Shown here: one piece after another, positions 6,036-8,638 of the stretch
Layout: every line of letters starts with the position of its first letter
How positions within the stretch are numbered: the stretch's first letter is position 1
NCBI GenBank assembly: GCA_014380505.1
Contig: JACMJT010000525.1
Coordinates: 1 to 8,638 of the forward strand
DNA from: Hyphomicrobiales bacterium
GTDB lineage: Bacteria > Pseudomonadota > Alphaproteobacteria > Rhizobiales > Aestuariivirgaceae
Direction: 5' to 3'
Length of the DNA stretch: 8,638 bases
Notes under the pieces: model-generated
Database searches by the model: none
Seen by the model: the letters and a program-made list of their open reading frames with translations, nothing else
Told to the model about the DNA's origin: nothing
Position numbers and translations under genes: made by a program

Positions 6036-7256
6036 GTGCCGAAGGATTCCGATTCAATCTTCCATAGCGATGAGGCGGGCGGTCACAGCCCCGCATTTTC
6101 CGATCTCTCGTTCCAAAACGAACGCGCTATGTGGTGGGCGGAATTTGACAGCATTGGTGAAGAAGCAGTTCGCGGCTATGTCGAGCGCAACTCCTATACC
6201 CCGACTGGCATGGAGGTCGCGCGCCAATGGCTTGCACGGCGCGAGTTTCTTCAATTGCGTGGGGATGTGCAGTCTATCAGGGCGCTTGCGGAACAGGCAC
6301 AAGGAACTGCTTCCGAGTCCTTAAGGAGTGCATCGGAAGCATTGACGCTAGCCAGCCGGGTCGATGCCAACAGCCGTGCCATTGTTGAAATGGCGGCTAC
6401 TGCAAAAAAAACCGCTCGGACAATGGTCTTGGTTGGAACGCTAGCGTCTCTATTCGCCCTGTGCGCAATCGTGATGGTGCTTGCGTCTTCGCGGCAAGTC
6501 GCGCCAAACACCAAACAGACAGCCACGCAGCCATCCCGTGCAAAACAGCCCGTCGTGCGACCCCTGCCCCCTAGAGTGCCGCCGGCGGAAACACGGCAAG
6601 CCCCCGCAATCCCGCCAGAAAACGTCCAGAAGACGCAGCCACCCAACGCAGCCCCAATCGATTTCCCCGATCTGAAACCGGAAGGCCAATCATTGGCGGA
6701 AACACGGCAAGCCCCGGCAAGCCCACCAGAAAGTGCCCAGAAGGAGCAGCCGTCCAACGCACCCCAAATCAAGTCCGCTGACCTGAAACCGGAAGGCCAA
6801 TCATTGGCGGGAGCCCTGGCGCTGATCGCAGACAAGGTGGGCGGCGAAGGGACAATCAATTTTACGGCGCAGTTTCACGATATGGCCACCGGCCGCGACC
6901 ATACCGAGCAGCTTTCATACAGAGCCAGCAACGTGACCATCGATCCAAACCGATGTCAGGTGGGATACCGCTGGCATGTCGAACAGGATGGAAGAGCAGT
7001 GTCCGATGAAAATCGCACGGTCGAACTTCGCCTTGCCAAGAACATAAGGGTGACGTCGATGGATGCTGAAGCCGGCCGTCGTTTTTCCATGCGCACGTAC
7101 CCAACGGTCTATGTTGTGCACATTGCGCGGTGGGACAACGCGTCAGGGGACAATTTATATTTCCACGACAAAGACATGGCCGAACGGGTCGGCACGGCCA
7201 CCCGGCATGCCGTGGAATTGTGTGACAAGGGCGAGCAACAATTCCGGCGTCGCTAG
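6036..7256 (+). CDS. Uncharacterised single-pass membrane protein with Pro-rich repeat stalk and periplasmic domain
   Basis: I do not recognise a named family for this 406-residue product. The N-terminal part is cytoplasmic-like. It holds a segment with W33-W34, FDSIGEEAVRGYV (37-49) and an ARQWLARREF helix (62-71), then an Ala/Ser/Glu-rich helical stretch (75-127) that may be a coiled coil. One transmembrane helix spans about 130-150, preceded by AKKTAR, which predicts N-in/C-out topology. Residues 155-257 form a Pro/Gln-rich stalk with a 37-residue tandem repeat (184-220 and 221-257). The C-terminal domain (about 258-400) is mixed beta/alpha, with two cysteines, C307 and C396, that could form a periplasmic disulfide, and a closing helix FHDKDMAERVGTATRHAVELC. 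The start is a GTG without a clear Shine-Dalgarno site; ATG 6129 (residue 32) is an alternative. It stands alone on its strand, after the MgtC-like gene. Being a real gene is well supported by its domain architecture; its role is unknown. Confidence 0.8.
   Translation: MPKDSDSIFHSDEAGGHSPAFSDLSFQNERAMWWAEFDSIGEEAVRGYVERNSYTPTGMEVARQWLARREFLQLRGDVQSIRALAEQAQGTASESLRSASEALTLASRVDANSRAIVEMAATAKKTARTMVLVGTLASLFALCAIVMVLASSRQVAPNTKQTATQPSRAKQPVVRPLPPRVPPAETRQAPAIPPENVQKTQPPNAAPIDFPDLKPEGQSLAETRQAPASPPESAQKEQPSNAPQIKSADLKPEGQSLAGALALIADKVGGEGTINFTAQFHDMATGRDHTEQLSYRASNVTIDPNRCQVGYRWHVEQDGRAVSDENRTVELRLAKNIRVTSMDAEAGRRFSMRTYPTVYVVHIARWDNASGDNLYFHDKDMAERVGTATRHAVELCDKGEQQFRRR
6585..6806 (+). repeat. 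111-bp in-frame tandem duplication in the stalk
   Basis: Two adjacent 111-bp units (6585-6695 and 6696-6806) encode 37 residues each, starting AETRQAPA and ending DLKPEGQSL. By my hand alignment they differ at 18 of 111 bases. The first 20 and last 24 bases are identical and the differences cluster in the middle. Ten of 37 residues differ. Confidence 0.9.
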
Positions 7257-7267
7257 CCAAGGCGTGA

Positions 7268-7341
7268 GCACATTCTAGGCGGCTGAGCTTCGCATTGATG
7301 TCATGGCCGCCCATCAGAGGCGGCCATGACATAGAATGTGC
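7268..7341. repeat. Long inverted repeat with an interrupted left arm, between convergent genes
   Basis: The right arm 7319-7341 is continuous (GGCGGCCATGACA then TAGAATGTGC). Its reverse complement on the left is split: GCACATTCTA at 7268-7277 and TGTCATGGCCGCC at 7299-7311, separated by 21 extra bases. The loop is CATCAGA. All 23 pairs are perfect. It lies just past the stop of the 406-residue membrane protein and 92 bp from the RidA stop, so it is placed like a bidirectional terminator or a REP/MITE-type element. Confidence 0.85.
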
Positions 7342-7385
7342 GACGTAGCAGCCGCTCGCCCAAGCTCGCGGCGCTCGCTGCTTTC

Positions 7386-7404
7386 GCAGGTCCACTGGAC
7401 CTGC
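7386..7404. repeat. Palindrome GCAGGTCCA-C-TGGACCTGC, second copy of the AGGTCC core
   Basis: Nine-base arms flank a central C. The 15-base core at 7388-7402 is identical to 1672-1686. It is preceded by GC-rich sequence containing CGCCCAAGC, which also appears on the opposite strand beside the first copy. This copy is 28 bp beyond the RidA stop. Confidence 0.75.
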
Positions 7405-7432
7405 TCACACGCCTTACGGCGTGCCGCAGCTC

Positions 7433-7951
7433 TCACTTGGCGGCGATCAGCTCGATTTCCACCAACGCGCCGGCAAGCGGCAACTCCGTCACCTGGAGCG
7501 CCGAGCGCGACGGCCGGGGCTTGTCGGTGGGGAAGCGCTTGGCCCATTCCGAATTCAAGCCGGCGAAGTCCATCTTATTGCCCTTGGACGGATCGGCCAC
7601 CAGGAACACAGTCGCCTTCACCACATCCCCGAAGCCCAAATTGTTCTTTTCCAGCATGGCCTGCAGCTTGTTGAGGATGCTGTCGGTCTGCTGGACGCTA
7701 TCGCCCATCCGGCCGGGCTGGCCGGCGGGAATCGCGGGATTGAGCGGATCGGCGGTGGTGCCGCTGAAATAATAGATCGACTGGCCCGGCGCCACGATGC
7801 GCTGGGCGCTCGCGGGCAGGACCGAGGCGCCAAGCGCCAAGGCCACACCCAAACACGCCAGAAGCGACCGGCAACCCGGAACGAAGCGAAGGGGTCGCAA
7901 GCGCCAGCGTAGTGCGACGCGCGACCCCAAAAAAGACCTGGAAACCCTCAT
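7433..7951 (-). CDS. Exported RidA/YjgF/UK114 family protein
   Basis: The 172-residue product ends in a typical RidA domain (about 52-172). IYYFSGTTADP (59-69) opens the first strands, QQTDSILNKLQAMLEKNNLGFGDVVKATVFLVAD (87-120) is the conserved helix-strand unit, and PSRSALQVTELPLAGALVEIE (147-167) is the family signature with R149 and E165. In active RidA enzymes, which hydrolyse reactive enamines/imines to keto acids and ammonia, the equivalent arginine binds the substrate carboxylate. Unlike cytosolic RidA, this protein has a leader: a hydrophobic core (31-45) and ASA|Q near residue 49, predicting export. The 30-residue basic stretch before the core is unusually long and overlaps a palindromic element. 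The frame is open to 8065, but that start lies inside a dispersed repeat. ATG 7951 has AGGGGAGAG four bases upstream. The function may differ from that of cytosolic RidA. Confidence 0.93.
   Translation of the reverse strand: MRVSRSFLGSRVALRWRLRPLRFVPGCRSLLACLGVALALGASVLPASAQRIVAPGQSIYYFSGTTADPLNPAIPAGQPGRMGDSVQQTDSILNKLQAMLEKNNLGFGDVVKATVFLVADPSKGNKMDFAGLNSEWAKRFPTDKPRPSRSALQVTELPLAGALVEIELIAAK
7864..7928. repeat. Palindromic element inside the RidA leader coding sequence
   Basis: GGGGTCGC (7891-7898) and GCGACCCC (7921-7928) pair perfectly and extend through GCG/CGC after a two-base bulge. A further GCGACC at 7864-7869 is complementary to the same GGTCGC. The 65-bp stretch encodes about residues 8-30 of the leader, which are rich in arginine. 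Its base pattern looks like an intergenic repeat read through in frame. Confidence 0.6.
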
Positions 7952-8046
7952 ACCACTCTCCCCTGTTTGGAAAACCGATGAAATTCGATCTGGACAGGCT
8001 AACCGATTGTGGGCGGTCTGCCAGCCCCCATGAACCGATAATCCGA

Positions 8047-8067
8047 TCAGGGGCGGCCATGACATAA
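8047..8067. repeat. Dispersed repeat sharing GGCGGCCATGACATA with the 7268-7341 hairpin
   Basis: ATCAGGGGCGGCCATGACAT here and ATCAGAGGCGGCCATGACAT at 7313-7332 differ at one base, and both are followed by A. The site lies in the divergent RidA-GST gap. Its CAT creates a false upstream start for the RidA frame at 8065. Confidence 0.75.
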
Positions 8068-8076
8068 GCGTATGTC
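8061..8076. promoter_or_regulatory. Candidate operator palindrome in the RidA-GST divergent gap
   Basis: GACATA (8061-8066) and TATGTC (8071-8076) flank AGCG, a 6-4-6 palindrome 71 bp upstream of the GST-like start and 110 bp upstream of the RidA start. The left half is the end of the dispersed repeat. It could bind a regulator or form part of a repeat hairpin. The rest of 7952-8146 shows no gene. Confidence 0.35.
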
Positions 8077-8146
8077 CCCCCTAGAGTATTCCGGCTGCCC
8101 CGCTTCACATCACGGCGCGGCTGATTTTCCGCCGGCAGGAGCTGCC

Positions 8147-8638
8147 ATGACCATCACCATCACCGCCTTTGAACGCTCACCCGATGGCGGCAAGGGGCTG
8201 GCGCGCGATACGCGGGTTCGCTGGGCGCTGGAAGAAGCGGGTCGGCCATACGAGGTTCGGCTGGTATCGTTTCGGGCGATGAAAGAACCCGCGCATCTGG
8301 CGCTGCATCCTTTCGGCCAGATTCCGACCTATCAGGAAGGCGATCTGGCGTTGTTCGAGACCGGGTCGATCGTGCTGCATATCGCCCAGCGCCATGCGGG
8401 CCTGCTGCCGGACGATGCCGATGCGCGGGCGCGCGCGATCACATGGATGTTTGCCGCGCTCAACACGGTGGCGCCGCCAATTCTCGATCTCACGATCGCA
8501 AAGATCGTCGAGGGCGACAAGTCATGGGCGAAGGAACGCCTGCCGCTGGTCACCGACCGCGCCCGCGTCCGGCTGAGTCAATTGTCCGCTCGCCTCGGCG
8601 ATACCGACTGGCTCGAAGACACGTTCAGCGCCGACGAC
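8147..8638 (+). CDS. Glutathione S-transferase-like protein, 3' end outside window
   Basis: An open frame of 164 codons runs from ATG 8147 to the window edge without a stop. AGGAG at 8137-8141 lies five bases before the start. The N-terminal part fits a thioredoxin-fold GST domain: strand TITAFERSP, a helix with RVRWALEEAGRPYEVRLVSF, then HPFGQIPTYQEGDLALFETGSIVLHIAQRH (about 63-92). That last stretch contains the conserved cis-Pro (QIP) and the E-(T/S)-(G)-S-I motif that contacts glutathione in this superfamily. The following helical region (AITWMFAALNTVAPPILDL onward) is the start of the all-helical C-terminal domain. About 40-60 residues should be missing for a usual GST length of 200-230. 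The gene is divergent from RidA across 195 bp. The specific GST class and substrate cannot be assigned. Confidence 0.9.
   Translation, partial: MTITITAFERSPDGGKGLARDTRVRWALEEAGRPYEVRLVSFRAMKEPAHLALHPFGQIPTYQEGDLALFETGSIVLHIAQRHAGLLPDDADARARAITWMFAALNTVAPPILDLTIAKIVEGDKSWAKERLPLVTDRARVRLSQLSARLGDTDWLEDTFSADD

Noticed and set aside
6251..6859. 202-residue minus-strand frame opposite the membrane protein
   Set aside because: Its internal repeat is just the complement of the 111-bp tandem duplication; no independent coding evidence.
7257..7432. CRISPR-like repeat region
   Set aside because: The repeats are single hairpins and palindromes, with no regularly spaced direct repeats or cas genes.
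7338..7912. + strand frames over the RidA gene and adjacent repeats
   Set aside because: They start in the palindromic repeat region and run antisense to a clear RidA domain.

Overview
The window looks like chromosomal DNA of a GC-rich Gram-negative bacterium, most likely an alphaproteobacterium. The grounds are GC-rich codon use, Tat and Sec leaders on the sugar enzymes, GGAG-type Shine-Dalgarno sites, and gene gaps full of short palindromic repeats. This assignment is an inference from style; there is no rRNA or marker gene. I see no tRNA, rRNA, CRISPR array, transposase or phage gene.

Layout. (1) 2-154 (+): the C-terminal end of a cupin-like protein. (2) 335-1591 and 1707-3338 (both -): a carbohydrate block read leftward. 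It starts with a secreted GH51 alpha-L-arabinofuranosidase and is followed by a Tat-exported enolase-superfamily (mandelate racemase/sugar-acid dehydratase-like) protein. A perfect 12-bp-arm palindrome lies between them. (3) 3339-3816: a long non-coding divergent gap. (4) 3817-4209 (+): a small DUF4112 membrane protein. (5) 4293-5057 (-) and 5418-5858 (+): a TerC-family and an MgtC/SapB-family membrane protein. They are divergent across a 360-bp gap that holds a nested inverted repeat. (6) about 6036-7256 (+): an unrecognised single-pass membrane protein with a cytoplasmic helical part, a Pro-rich stalk carrying a 111-bp tandem duplication, and a periplasmic domain with two cysteines. (7) 7433-7951 (-): an exported RidA/YjgF-family protein whose leader coding sequence holds a palindromic element. 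(8) 8147 to the window end (+): the first 164 codons of a glutathione S-transferase-like protein.

Functional reading. The GH51 enzyme should release L-arabinose from arabinan or arabinoxylan outside the cytoplasm. The neighbouring enolase-like protein and the cupin fragment fit a plant-polysaccharide or sugar-acid locus. TerC and MgtC both belong to families tied to divalent-metal or envelope homeostasis. RidA and GST are housekeeping or detoxification-type genes. No defence system or mobile island is visible.

The least explained content is the set of repeats. There is a stem-loop family with three copies at gene 3' ends, an AGGTCC...GGACCT palindrome pair, an interrupted 23-bp-arm hairpin sharing sequence with a second site, and the repeat-like insert in the RidA leader. 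The 406-residue membrane protein is the best candidate for an undescribed gene.
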